Source: an uncultured bacterium (GTDB lineage: Bacteria > DRYD01). From it: 64,000 bases of DNA. This document shows positions 25,990-35,510 of the stretch, piece after piece (the first letter of the stretch is position 1; each line of letters starts with the position of its first letter). A program made the position numbers and the translations under genes. Under the pieces are notes generated by a model that searched no databases, had not been told where the DNA came from, and saw only the letters and a list, made by a program, of their open reading frames with translations. The stretch spans positions 111,298-175,297 of the forward strand of contig CAKZQG010000007.1 in assembly GCA_937139605.1 (NCBI GenBank), given 5' to 3'.

Positions 25990-27153
25990 TCACTCCTTAC
26001 TTATAATATTTTCTATTTTACTTACTAAATTCTTAGCAGTACTTAACCAATTAAAATTAAAGATTTTTTTATAACCTAATTCTATTATTCTATTTAATTT
26101 TTCTTTATCCTCTTTTAAGTAAAATTCTAAAAAATTTTTTAACTGAAAATATATACTCTCTACATCATTAGGATCAAATTTAAAAATATTTTCATTAAAT
26201 ATTTCATTAAACACAGGTATATCAGAGAACAAAATAGGAACCTTACAAGCTAAAGATTCTAAAATAGGCAAGCCAAATCCCTCATAAAAAGAACTAAAAA
26301 TAACTGCCACAGCCCCATTATATAAATCAACCATATCCTTATTATCTACATAACAAAACTTTACATTATCATTTAATTTATAATCTTGTATTATCTTTCT
26401 AACTTTTAATACATATTTATCTTTTAAATCATTATAATTATTAGCAGTTATTATCAATTTATATTTTTTATATTCTTCTAATTGATTAATTAATTTATAA
26501 AAAGCTAATAATAAATTAATAATATTTTTTCTAAACCATAACTTACCAGCAGGATAAAAAAAATACTCTTTATATTTCAAATCAAATTTTTCCAAATTTA
26601 CATGATCTAAAGGTTTAAAAATCTCAGTATCAACTCCTAAATAAATATAATCTATATTATTAATATCTAAGAACTTAACTATATCCTCCTTAACACTCTT
26701 AGATATAGTAAAAACACATTTTAAATTATTAATAACTAATTTTTTAAATAAAAACTGTTTTCGAATACCTCTCTTTAATTCAATCTCATTAATTAAATAT
26801 TTTTTTTCTAAAGGTAAATCATATAAAAAAGCAAATTGATTCTTAAAAAATGGGAAATAGGTTAATTTAGGATAAAAAATAACGTAATTATTCCCTAATT
26901 TCTTTAAGCTCAACATAATAAAAAATAATACAAATTTATTATTACTTTTTATTTTAATAAAATTTACATTTTGAGATTCATTATAATTAACATGAAAATT
27001 CTCAGGTACCAAAAAATAAAATTTAAACCTATTATCAAATTCATTTCCATTTAAACAAACAGCTTTAATAAGATTAAAAAAAACTACATTAGGACCATTT
27101 AAATTATTATTATCCAATTCATTAGCTACAAAAATAAGATTAAAATTACCCAT
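25990..27153 (-). CDS. Family 4 glycosyltransferase
   Basis: This retaining GT-B glycosyltransferase of the group 1 (GT4) family is 387 aa. The C-terminal nucleotide-sugar domain is clear: YFFYPAGKLWFRKNI (near residue 193), a VIFSSFYEGFGLPILES block with the E-x7-E motif (near 287), and the closing helix GYKKIFNFNWLSTAKNLV. The N-terminal acceptor domain is divergent, so donor and acceptor are unknown. It stops at a TGA directly before rplM, and its last codons carry the rplM ribosome binding site. It is the only glycan-assembly glycosyltransferase in the window; galE is the nearest sugar-nucleotide gene. Confidence 0.85.
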   Translation of the reverse strand: MGNFNLIFVANELDNNNLNGPNVVFFNLIKAVCLNGNEFDNRFKFYFLVPENFHVNYNESQNVNFIKIKSNNKFVLFFIMLSLKKLGNNYVIFYPKLTYFPFFKNQFAFLYDLPLEKKYLINEIELKRGIRKQFLFKKLVINNLKCVFTISKSVKEDIVKFLDINNIDYIYLGVDTEIFKPLDHVNLEKFDLKYKEYFFYPAGKLWFRKNIINLLLAFYKLINQLEEYKKYKLIITANNYNDLKDKYVLKVRKIIQDYKLNDNVKFCYVDNKDMVDLYNGAVAVIFSSFYEGFGLPILESLACKVPILFSDIPVFNEIFNENIFKFDPNDVESIYFQLKNFLEFYLKEDKEKLNRIIELGYKKIFNFNWLSTAKNLVSKIENIISKE

Positions 27154-27313
27154 CAGTATATCCCAAATATTTATACAGAAAATGCTTTTCTAGATAATGC
27201 TTATAAAAAAATAAATTGTTCTTAAATTGGCAACACCAAATTATCATTATATCCAAAAACTAAGCTTTTTCAATATCACAATCTATCAATACAGGTTTAT
27301 CCCCGTTAAATAG

Positions 27314-28351
27314 CTACATTCCAAAATTAAGTCCTAAAGAGATAATAGGTAACAAAATAGCTAAAGCTAAAATAACAGTAAAACAAGCTACAAAAGTAAT
27401 TAATATAGGCTCAGTTAATGACAATAAAGATTCTAAAGTTAATTCAATTTCAAAAGTCATAAACTCAGATAAACTATCTAAAACCTCTATCTTTCCAGTT
27501 TCTTCATAAGTTCTTATAAAATAAGTAACAATCTTAGGAACCTGTTTATTATTAGCAAGTATATCGCTTAACGCTTCTCCTTCTAAAATTCTTTTGTAAA
27601 CTTCCCCTAAATATTTCTTAGTAATAAAATCCGGAAAAACTAATAATGAAAATTTTATACTCTCAGACATACTTAATCCACTCTTTATACACAAACTTAA
27701 ACTATATAAAAACATACTATTAAAATACTTCTTATAAAAATTATCTATAAATTTTATACTAAGCAAAAACGAAAGTAATTTTTCATAAAATACATCCTTT
27801 TTTACAAAAAAATGAAAAACTAAAAATAATATAAAAAAAACAAAAAGAATTATAATCAAATTTTTTAAGCTAAACAATTTAGTTATATATGCCACAACTT
27901 GTGTTAAAAATGGTAATTTAACGCTCATATCAGAATAAAGATTTAAAATAGAAGGAAAAACAGCTGTCATAACAAAATAACTAATTAAAATAGTAACTAC
28001 TATAATAAAAGCAGGATAAATCATAGAAGAAATTAACTTAGCTCTAACTTTACCCCTATTTTCATAGTACTTATAAATATAAAAAAATATATTCTCTAAT
28101 CTACCACTATTTTCGCCTATATATACTAATCTCAAAACCAAAGGTTCAAATAGATCTTTTCTTTTACTTAATGAATTATAAAGAGAAACTCCTTTTCTTA
28201 AATCTTCTGCTAAATTAACTATCAAATCCCTAAAAAATACATCTAATGAATCTTTTACAATTAATAAAGCTCTATATAAAGGTAACCCACTCTTTATAGC
28301 AGTATATAACATCAAAAAAAATCTACTCTTCTCTTTATCCCTTGAAAACAT
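27314..28351 (-). CDS. PilC/GspF-family platform protein (paralog 2)
   Basis: This second PilC-like protein, 345 aa, lacks the usual N-terminal 60 residues and starts almost at the first T2SSF domain (LYTAIKSGLPLYRALLIV). Both T2SSF domains and the platform signatures are present (VYIGENSGRLENIFFYI; IRTYEETGKIEVLDSLSEF), with three membrane helices. It directly follows the 540-aa lipoprotein gene, 18 bases away. The association suggests a platform specialised for that exported protein or for a second pilus/secretion system. No ATPase or pseudopilin gene is adjacent. Confidence 0.85.
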   Translation of the reverse strand: MFSRDKEKSRFFLMLYTAIKSGLPLYRALLIVKDSLDVFFRDLIVNLAEDLRKGVSLYNSLSKRKDLFEPLVLRLVYIGENSGRLENIFFYIYKYYENRGKVRAKLISSMIYPAFIIVVTILISYFVMTAVFPSILNLYSDMSVKLPFLTQVVAYITKLFSLKNLIIILFVFFILFLVFHFFVKKDVFYEKLLSFLLSIKFIDNFYKKYFNSMFLYSLSLCIKSGLSMSESIKFSLLVFPDFITKKYLGEVYKRILEGEALSDILANNKQVPKIVTYFIRTYEETGKIEVLDSLSEFMTFEIELTLESLLSLTEPILITFVACFTVILALAILLPIISLGLNFGM

Positions 28352-28369
28352 ATAATAAAATAATAATTT

Positions 28370-29992
28370 TTATGGATTTATAAAAGGAGCAGCTAATAAT
28401 GTAAAACTAGTTCCTCCATTGTTACTATACAATAAAACTCCTCTCATATTAGCTAAGGTACTTATAACATCATTATTAGTAGTAGTAAAAGGAGCACTAG
28501 CAGGGAATACTAAAGATTTAGTAAAAGGAGGCAAAGTAACCCCAGGAGCAGGACTATTCTGATAAGGCTTTATAGGACAATTACTTAAATCCACTCCCAC
28601 CACATATACATAACTAATCCCACTTATTAATACATTATTCACATCTAAGAAAACTACATCCGAGCTTAAATTCAAAGAACTTATATCTACACGATTTAAA
28701 GTATAATTAGAATTAACAGGAAACAAGTCCCCAGGAAGTCGATCTCCATTTCTTGTAAATCTCAATATAATAGGAACACTAGCATTAAAATCATAACCAA
28801 CAGCAATCCCACTAACATTAAAATTAGTATCATTAGTATCTCTTAAAACTGTTACCCCATAAAAACTAACATTAGGATAGATACTATCTACATCAATTGT
28901 CTCTATTTTATTAGGATCAAACTGATCTTGATTAGATGGAACATTAACATACCCTACTAAAGCATTCCTAACAGAAATAAAAGCAACCTTAAAATTAGAA
29001 TTATCATTTAAAAATGTTATATAATCACTGGAATAAAATGGCCCAGTAAAATTTCCAAATCCACTAAAATCACTACTCCAACCATTAGCTTCAGAAAAAT
29101 ATTTAAATTTAGCACTAGTATTCCCTTCATCTATCGTATGTCCAATTAATAAACCACTTTGAGAATTTTTACTAAAAGGTATAACATCTTCCCAAACATA
29201 TACATTACCACTTGGAGGACTACCAAGATTCACTCCATATAAATTCCTAAAATCATTAGCATTACTAACATCGTCTTTACAAGAAAAAGCACAATTCCTA
29301 CCAACTAACATCCCATAAAAACCAGTTATATCAGTAGTTCCAGCTTTAATAAAAGCTATAGCTTTAAAATCCTGATCAATATTCTGAAAATCAACTAAAG
29401 AATAATTACTACTATTATCTGTCTTTTTAACAGTCATGCTATCAAAAGTAGAATTAAAAGAACTAGAATTATAATTAAATCTTGCTATAAAATTAGTTCC
29501 TTTAATTACTATATAATTATTTCCTCCTACATTAATAGTATCTACCCAATCAGCTTGATTAGCAGAATTTAGAATCTTACCTACCCAAAATATATCTCTA
29601 TCATTACCAGCACTATTATCCCCCGCAGCAAATGCAGTGCCTAAAACTAAAACTTTATTCCCTTGATTCGGAAAATTACTAGCTCCAAATGATATAGGAA
29701 TTAAGCTATTATTAGTAGGATTAAGATTAATAAAAGCAAAAGGTTTAGTAGTATAATTAAAGTATCCAAAAGAAACTTCTGGTTTAACACTTGAAGTAGT
29801 AGTATTCATTTTATAGGTACCAACACTAAATAATGGTAATTGAGAATTAGCTCCACCACTAGGTCCGATAATAGGAGCTAAAACTAAATTATTAGGCCCA
29901 CAGGAACTAAATAATCCTAAATAAATTAAACTCAAAATACTAACTACTACTAATAGCAAATATAAATATCCGTTATTCATTATTTTTTTCAT
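28370..29992 (-). CDS. Exported (probably lipo-) protein, unknown
   Basis: This 540-aa protein has an N-terminal hydrophobic segment (YLYLLLVVVSILSLIYLGLF) followed by SSC, a possible lipobox, so the mature protein may be lipid-anchored at Cys32 or so. The remainder is rich in Asn, Ser, Thr, Phe and Tyr, has the look of repeated beta strands and contains several pairs of short cysteine stretches (CAFSCKDD). No catalytic motif was seen and I do not recognise the family. It is next to PilC paralog 2, which makes export through, or decoration of, a pilus-like system plausible. Confidence 0.75.
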   Translation of the reverse strand: MKKIMNNGYLYLLLVVVSILSLIYLGLFSSCGPNNLVLAPIIGPSGGANSQLPLFSVGTYKMNTTTSSVKPEVSFGYFNYTTKPFAFINLNPTNNSLIPISFGASNFPNQGNKVLVLGTAFAAGDNSAGNDRDIFWVGKILNSANQADWVDTINVGGNNYIVIKGTNFIARFNYNSSSFNSTFDSMTVKKTDNSSNYSLVDFQNIDQDFKAIAFIKAGTTDITGFYGMLVGRNCAFSCKDDVSNANDFRNLYGVNLGSPPSGNVYVWEDVIPFSKNSQSGLLIGHTIDEGNTSAKFKYFSEANGWSSDFSGFGNFTGPFYSSDYITFLNDNSNFKVAFISVRNALVGYVNVPSNQDQFDPNKIETIDVDSIYPNVSFYGVTVLRDTNDTNFNVSGIAVGYDFNASVPIILRFTRNGDRLPGDLFPVNSNYTLNRVDISSLNLSSDVVFLDVNNVLISGISYVYVVGVDLSNCPIKPYQNSPAPGVTLPPFTKSLVFPASAPFTTTNNDVISTLANMRGVLLYSNNGGTSFTLLAAPFINP

Positions 29993-30053
29993 AAACTACT
30001 TACCTCCAACTTATAAATTAATATAAATCAAAATTAATTATACATCTATTTAA

Positions 30054-31823
30054 TTAATTATTTTTTTTTAATAAAAAACCTTTTTTTTCAGATAATAAAA
30101 TATTATAAATCTCTGTTAATAAATTAAGATAAAGCTTATTAGCAATATCTTTATTAGATTTTTCAATATCATCTAATTTAGACTCTAAAAACGCTGTAAA
30201 ATCTATATCCAATAACTCCTTATATTTACTAATTAAAAAATCACAAACTTTAATCCCCAATTCAGTTGGATAAATAGTATTTTTTTTAATTTGTATGTAA
30301 TTTCTTTTTAAGAGGGTATTAATAGTATTAGCGTAAGTAGAGGGCCTACCTATACCTGTTTCCTCCATCTTCTTTATTATACTACTAATAGAATATCTAC
30401 TAGGATAACTTTCTTTTTGCTTTAAAACTTTAAAATCAATTATTTTAAAATTATATACCCCATCCTTTAAATCAATATAATCCTTATTAAAAATAGGGAA
30501 ATTATTAATATAATCTGGTAAAAATCTCAAAAATCCATTAAAATAAATCTTTCCAGATTCATAAAACAAATATAAATCATCTATTAAGTTATTACTTTTT
30601 ATTACTTGATAATAATATTTAGCTTCATAATCAAAAGCCGCTAAAAACCTATTATAAATTAATAAATATATTTTAAATTCCTCTTGATTTAAATAATTCC
30701 TTAATAAATTTAAATCTAAATTATAAGTTATTCTAATAGCTTCATGAGCATCAAACATAGATTTATCAGAAAACCTATGGATTTTTATATCTCCTAAAAT
30801 ACTTTTAGCTAACTCAATACCTTCCTTACTAACTCTTACACTATCAGTCCTATGGTAAGTTATCAAACCAAAGTGCTTATCTTTGATCTTTATTCCTTCA
30901 AATAATCTCTGAGCAATAGACATAGTTTTAGAAGCACTAAATCCAAGCTTAGCAGCTTCCTGTTGTAAAGTAGAAGTCTTTAAAGGTGGTAATGGTTTTA
31001 TATATCTATCTTCATTTAATACTTCAAAAACCACTTCCTTACTTATTAATTCTCTTAATTTAAGTTCAATAAAATCAAGTTTTTCTTTCTCATTCTCAAA
31101 AACTTTAAAAATTTCCTTCTCTTTATTCATTAAATTAAACTCTACTTTCTTATTGTTAATATCAACTACAACTTTAAAAGTATAAAAAGTTCTTGGTTTA
31201 AAACTAAGGATTTCTTTTTCTTTATCAACTATCAATTTCAAAGTAGCAGTTTGTACTCTACCTGCACTTAATCCTTTAAGTTTAAAAGCTTGCCATAAAA
31301 CTGGGCTAATTTTATAACCTATTAACCTATCAGAAACTCTTCTAGCAAACTGACTTATAACCATAGACACATTAATATCCCCTAAATTTTCTAAGCCTTT
31401 CTTTATCCCATTATAAGTTATCTCATTTATAAAAGCTCTACTTATGTGTATGTCTTTTAAATTCTTTAATTTAATATAATTTTTTATTTCATTAGCAATA
31501 TGAAAAGCAATAGCTTCTCCCTCTCTATCAGGATCAGTAGCTATAACAATACTCATTTTATCTTCAATTTTATTTAATATATTATTTACTATCTTTTTTT
31601 TATAAGGTAGAAATAAAAAAATAGGTTTAAATCCATCTTTTATATTAACACCTAAATTATTAACAGGTAAATCTTTAATATGTCCTAATGTTGCTACAAC
31701 ACTAGCTTTATAATTAAAACTATTCAATATATTGGAAATTGTTTTAGATTTAGTAGGAGATTCCACAATAAATAACATTAAATTATTATTATTAGAATTA
31801 GCTTTTTTACTTTTCATTTTCAA
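30054..31823 (-). CDS. topA: DNA topoisomerase I
   Basis: TopA is a type IA enzyme that relaxes negative supercoils. This 589-aa version has the Toprim domain at its start (LFIVESPTKSKTISNIL; ATDPDREGEAIAFHI near residue 95). The catalytic tyrosine is in ITYHRTDSVRVS (near 322), and VGRP-like block GIGRPSTYANT lies near 490. It is shorter than the E. coli enzyme because the C-terminal zinc-ribbon domains are absent. The protein ends in a Lys-rich tail. An alternative start at MLFIVES is possible, since the first 15 residues are Lys/Asn-rich. It follows hemQ by 22 bases. Confidence 0.95.
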   Translation of the reverse strand: MKMKSKKANSNNNNLMLFIVESPTKSKTISNILNSFNYKASVVATLGHIKDLPVNNLGVNIKDGFKPIFLFLPYKKKIVNNILNKIEDKMSIVIATDPDREGEAIAFHIANEIKNYIKLKNLKDIHISRAFINEITYNGIKKGLENLGDINVSMVISQFARRVSDRLIGYKISPVLWQAFKLKGLSAGRVQTATLKLIVDKEKEILSFKPRTFYTFKVVVDINNKKVEFNLMNKEKEIFKVFENEKEKLDFIELKLRELISKEVVFEVLNEDRYIKPLPPLKTSTLQQEAAKLGFSASKTMSIAQRLFEGIKIKDKHFGLITYHRTDSVRVSKEGIELAKSILGDIKIHRFSDKSMFDAHEAIRITYNLDLNLLRNYLNQEEFKIYLLIYNRFLAAFDYEAKYYYQVIKSNNLIDDLYLFYESGKIYFNGFLRFLPDYINNFPIFNKDYIDLKDGVYNFKIIDFKVLKQKESYPSRYSISSIIKKMEETGIGRPSTYANTINTLLKRNYIQIKKNTIYPTELGIKVCDFLISKYKELLDIDFTAFLESKLDDIEKSNKDIANKLYLNLLTEIYNILLSEKKGFLLKKNN

Positions 31824-31845
31824 TTAATTTTAAAAGCAATTTATT

Positions 31846-32544
31846 TTAAAATCCTAAGTCGGTATAAATAGCTGTATAAATAGGGGTATCTCTTAAGGTA
31901 TATTTTCTTGCCTCACTTTGTCTTAAGTCATACACTAATTTTTCAAATAAAACTATACTATCCATTTCATAAACCACTACGAACTCGTTATTAGATAAAC
32001 CAAAACAATAAAGTAATAACTGTAAAACTTCCGGATATTGTTTTCCTATTCTTATATGCTCATTCATCATACCTTGCCTAGTATCCTGCTTTAATAGATA
32101 CCATTCAGGTTTTTTTACAAATGGATAAACTGTTAAAAATTTTTTCCTTGGTGAATTAAAGGGATCTATTTCTTGAACAGATTTAGTAGCTTTTGAATAA
32201 ACAGAAGGTTTAGTAAATCCCCATAATACATCAACTAATTCCAAAGCTCCCCCCATTTTTAAATATATTTTAAATACCTCATCATTTACTATCCTTAAAA
32301 CATCTTCATTCTCAAAATCAAAAGCCATCCATACCATAAAATCCACATTATAATTCAAAGGAAATATTCTATAAAAATATACTTTAAAATCAACTTTTAT
32401 AACATCTTTTATACTCTTTAAACTTAAATAAAATTCAGAAAACTTTTTTAAAGAATTCTCTAAATCACTTATAATTAATTCTTCTTTAAAAAAAATCTTA
32501 TTTATTTTATTAAATAAAAAATAAGAAAAAATTCTTTTATCCAT
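31846..32544 (-). CDS. hemQ: Coproheme decarboxylase (HemQ/ChdC, chlorite dismutase family)
   Basis: HemQ converts coproheme to heme b, the last step of the coproporphyrin-dependent pathway. The protein is 232 aa. The C-terminal half carries the family blocks: FLTVYPFVKKPEWYLL (near residue 130), MMNEHIRIGKQYPEV (axial-histidine helix), the FGLSNNEFVVVYEMDS strand and a final LRQSEARKYTLRDTPIY. The first half is divergent. Chlorite dismutases share the fold, but the YPFxKxxEWY block favours HemQ. Other heme genes are not present in the window. It sits between arginine decarboxylase and topA on one strand. Confidence 0.9.
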   Translation of the reverse strand: MDKRIFSYFLFNKINKIFFKEELIISDLENSLKKFSEFYLSLKSIKDVIKVDFKVYFYRIFPLNYNVDFMVWMAFDFENEDVLRIVNDEVFKIYLKMGGALELVDVLWGFTKPSVYSKATKSVQEIDPFNSPRKKFLTVYPFVKKPEWYLLKQDTRQGMMNEHIRIGKQYPEVLQLLLYCFGLSNNEFVVVYEMDSIVLFEKLVYDLRQSEARKYTLRDTPIYTAIYTDLGF

Positions 32545-32604
32545 ATTTTTAACTCCTTTCCTATTTTTTATATTTTTTATATTTTATCATGAGAAGTTTT
32601 TAAA

Positions 32605-34116
32605 TTATTCAACAACTCTTATTGTTTTTAAAGTTTTATCAGAAAATCCCGTTATTTTTCCTCCATATTTTATTTCATTTTTAATATGTTCTATTATATC
32701 CTTAGTAATAACCTCACCAGGAATAATAATAGGGATCCCAGGAGGATAAGTAGTTATCAGTTCAGCACTAATCAAACCGTAACTATTATCCAATTCAACA
32801 TACTTATATTTAGAAGTAAAAGCTTGTCTAGGAGTAATAGCAAGCTCAGGCCAATCAGGTAATTCCTTTATTCTTCTTAAAATATTCCTAACCTTTATAT
32901 ACCCTCTTTTTAAATCATTAATTATTTCTTTAATAGCATTAATAAGATACCTTGCTTTTTTATAATTATCACCAACAGTAATTAAAAAAACAACATTAAA
33001 AAGATCCGCTAACTCCACTTGTATCTTATACCTATTAATTAAAATCTCCTCTAATTCATACCCGGATAGCCCATACTTAGACATATTAATAACTATTTTA
33101 GTAATATCTCTTTGATCAACCCCAGCTTTATTTTTTAATTTATCAAAAGTTAAAATAATATCCTCATCTATTTTTTTTATCTCTTTTTGAATAAAATTAG
33201 AAATAGAATATACTTTTTGAAATATTTTAGGATTATGTAATTCAAATTGAGTATAATCCATAGAAAAGAGCAATAAACTATTAGGGCTAGTAGTGGAAAG
33301 CATTAAAACAGTTTGCTCTATTTTTGGAATAATTTCTGGTTTTTTAGTTAATAAAGAATTACCGATATGAAGAAAAGAGCATTGAGTAAAAGCAGATAAA
33401 GTCTTATGAGGACTCATTATAATAATATCCGCATAATCAGTACTGCAAGTAGGGAATTCAGAATTAAATTTAAAATGAGAACCCCAAGCCTGATCAACTA
33501 CTAAAACAATATCTTTACCTATTTCCTTTAAAGTTAAAGCTAATCTCTTAATATCAATACAACTACCATAATACGTAGGATTAGAAATTAAAACATTCTT
33601 TATATTAAACTCCTTTACTTTTGACAAAACTTTATTAATATCAAGGTTATGATCAACATTAAAATCATAATCATATTCAGGATAAACAAAATAAGGTTTA
33701 ACACCACTAACAATTAAAGCAGAAAACACAGATTTATGAGCATTCCTAGGAATTAATATCTCATTATTATCATTAACTAAACTACTTAAAGCTATGATAT
33801 TAGATAAGGTAGATCCCCCAACAATAAAAAAAGTCTTATAAACCCCATAAATTTTAGCGACTTTTTCTTGAGATTCTCTTAATCCTTTTGTAGGATTCTG
33901 AAAAGTATCTATTAAAGGAATCTCATTAGTCTCTAATTCAAATAAATATTTTTTTAATATTTTTTTGTAAAAATTTAAATAAGAATTACCTGCTTTATGC
34001 CCCGGACATTGAAAAGGAATTATTTTATTACTTACATACTTTAATAAATCTCTTATATAGGGAGTTGAATTTATTAAATCTTCTTTTATATATTTTTTTT
34101 TATTACTAACAAGCAT
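32605..34116 (-). CDS. Orn/Lys/Arg decarboxylase, probable arginine decarboxylase
   Basis: This PLP-dependent fold type I decarboxylase is 503 aa and belongs to the short bacterial Orn/Lys/Arg class. It has PFQCPGHKAGNSYLNF near residue 35, the cofactor-binding VVDQAWGSHFKFN and the Schiff-base lysine in SPHKTLSAF (near 236). A C-terminal PGIPIIIPGEVI block follows. Arginine decarboxylation to agmatine in polyamine synthesis is the likeliest role, but lysine decarboxylase cannot be excluded by eye. mtnA elsewhere in the window recycles the methylthioadenosine by-product of polyamine synthesis, which fits. It lies between obg and hemQ. Confidence 0.85.
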   Translation of the reverse strand: MLVSNKKKYIKEDLINSTPYIRDLLKYVSNKIIPFQCPGHKAGNSYLNFYKKILKKYLFELETNEIPLIDTFQNPTKGLRESQEKVAKIYGVYKTFFIVGGSTLSNIIALSSLVNDNNEILIPRNAHKSVFSALIVSGVKPYFVYPEYDYDFNVDHNLDINKVLSKVKEFNIKNVLISNPTYYGSCIDIKRLALTLKEIGKDIVLVVDQAWGSHFKFNSEFPTCSTDYADIIIMSPHKTLSAFTQCSFLHIGNSLLTKKPEIIPKIEQTVLMLSTTSPNSLLLFSMDYTQFELHNPKIFQKVYSISNFIQKEIKKIDEDIILTFDKLKNKAGVDQRDITKIVINMSKYGLSGYELEEILINRYKIQVELADLFNVVFLITVGDNYKKARYLINAIKEIINDLKRGYIKVRNILRRIKELPDWPELAITPRQAFTSKYKYVELDNSYGLISAELITTYPPGIPIIIPGEVITKDIIEHIKNEIKYGGKITGFSDKTLKTIRVVE

Positions 34117-34150
34117 CCTTTTAACTAATTTTAATAACGAATTTAAAAAA

Positions 34151-35506
34151 TTAATTTAAATAATCAACAGGTAAAATACTATCCTCTTGATAAACAAAGT
34201 ATTTATCTAAAATTTTTAGTAATTCCCCTAATTTTATACCTTTTAATTTAGCAGCTTTAATTGCCCTATGATTTTTTATAATCTTATTAACATACTTAAC
34301 TGCATAAATATTATCCATATCAAACCTTGAAATAATATTTTCTAAATCTTTATCATATATCACAAAAACCCTTCTGTTAGATTTTAAATACTTATCATAA
34401 ATACTTTGTACCTCTATCAAAGTAGGATTCAAAGAAATAACTTTATAATCCATTATGTTATTTTGTTTTTCCAGTTTTATCATTTGATTATTTATATTAT
34501 TGTCTTTTTCCAGCTTTTCTAATAAATCCTTTACTTTAAACAATAATTCATTAATATTTCTTTTAGTATAAGCAGAAATGAAAATAGGATCTATTTTCTT
34601 TGATTTAAAATATTTCTTTGCTTTTTTTATATCTTCTAAATTAGATATATCTATTTTATTTAATACTACTAATTCAGGTTTAGAAAGCAAATCTATGCCG
34701 TTCTCTTTAGAATAAATTTCTAATTCTTTTCTTATTATCTTATAATTTTTTTTATAATCAGAAGTTATATCAATAAGATGCAAAAATATTTTAGCGCGTT
34801 GGAAATGTTTTAAAAAAAATAATCCTAATCCTTTTCCTTCATGTGCTCCTTGAATAATTCCTGGTAAATCAATAAAGACAATAGATTTATAATCAACTTT
34901 TGCAACCCCTAAATTAGGTACAATAGTAGTAAAAGGATAATCGGCTATCTTAGGTTTAGCATTGGAAATAACAGAAAGTAGAGTAGATTTCCCTGCATTA
35001 GGTAATCCAATAATCCCTACATCTGCTATTAATTTTAGTTCTAATTTTAATTTTTTTTCTTCTCCCTTTTGTCCCTTTTCAGCAAATTTAGGAGCACGAT
35101 AAACAGGAGTTACAAAATGAGAATTCCCCCTTCCACCTTTCCCTCCCTTAGCAACAACTACTTCCTTGCCATCATAATCTAAATCAGCAACTAGCTCTCC
35201 ATTTTCATAAACTAAAGTACCCACAGGAACTAACAAAACTAAATCTTTCCCATCTTTACCATTAGCACCTTTACCTTTCCCATGCTCTCCATCTTGAGCT
35301 TTATAATATTTTTGATACCTAAAATCAATTAAAGTATTTAAATCTTTACTAGCTTTTAAAATTACATTTCCTCCATTACCTCCATCTCCACCATTAGGTC
35401 CCCCCTTAGGGACATATTTCTCTCTCCTAAAACTAATACATCCATCTCCCCCATCCCCACCTTTAACAACTATCTCAACTTCGTCTATAAAATTTATATC
35501 CCTCAT
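34151..35506 (-). CDS. obg: GTPase Obg/CgtA
   Basis: Obg is an essential GTPase in 50S assembly and stress control. The protein is 451 aa with three parts. The glycine-rich Obg fold comes first (GGDGGDGCISFRREK near residue 15 and several GGxGG repeats). The G domain follows with G1 GLPNAGKST (near 167), G3 DLPGI and G4 NKID. A C-terminal OCT domain is present (near 370-451). It starts four bases after the inositol-phosphate synthase stop, so it is probably coupled to it. Confidence 0.97.
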   Translation of the reverse strand: MRDINFIDEVEIVVKGGDGGDGCISFRREKYVPKGGPNGGDGGNGGNVILKASKDLNTLIDFRYQKYYKAQDGEHGKGKGANGKDGKDLVLLVPVGTLVYENGELVADLDYDGKEVVVAKGGKGGRGNSHFVTPVYRAPKFAEKGQKGEEKKLKLELKLIADVGIIGLPNAGKSTLLSVISNAKPKIADYPFTTIVPNLGVAKVDYKSIVFIDLPGIIQGAHEGKGLGLFFLKHFQRAKIFLHLIDITSDYKKNYKIIRKELEIYSKENGIDLLSKPELVVLNKIDISNLEDIKKAKKYFKSKKIDPIFISAYTKRNINELLFKVKDLLEKLEKDNNINNQMIKLEKQNNIMDYKVISLNPTLIEVQSIYDKYLKSNRRVFVIYDKDLENIISRFDMDNIYAVKYVNKIIKNHRAIKAAKLKGIKLGELLKILDKYFVYQEDSILPVDYLN

Positions 35507-35510
35507 ATTA

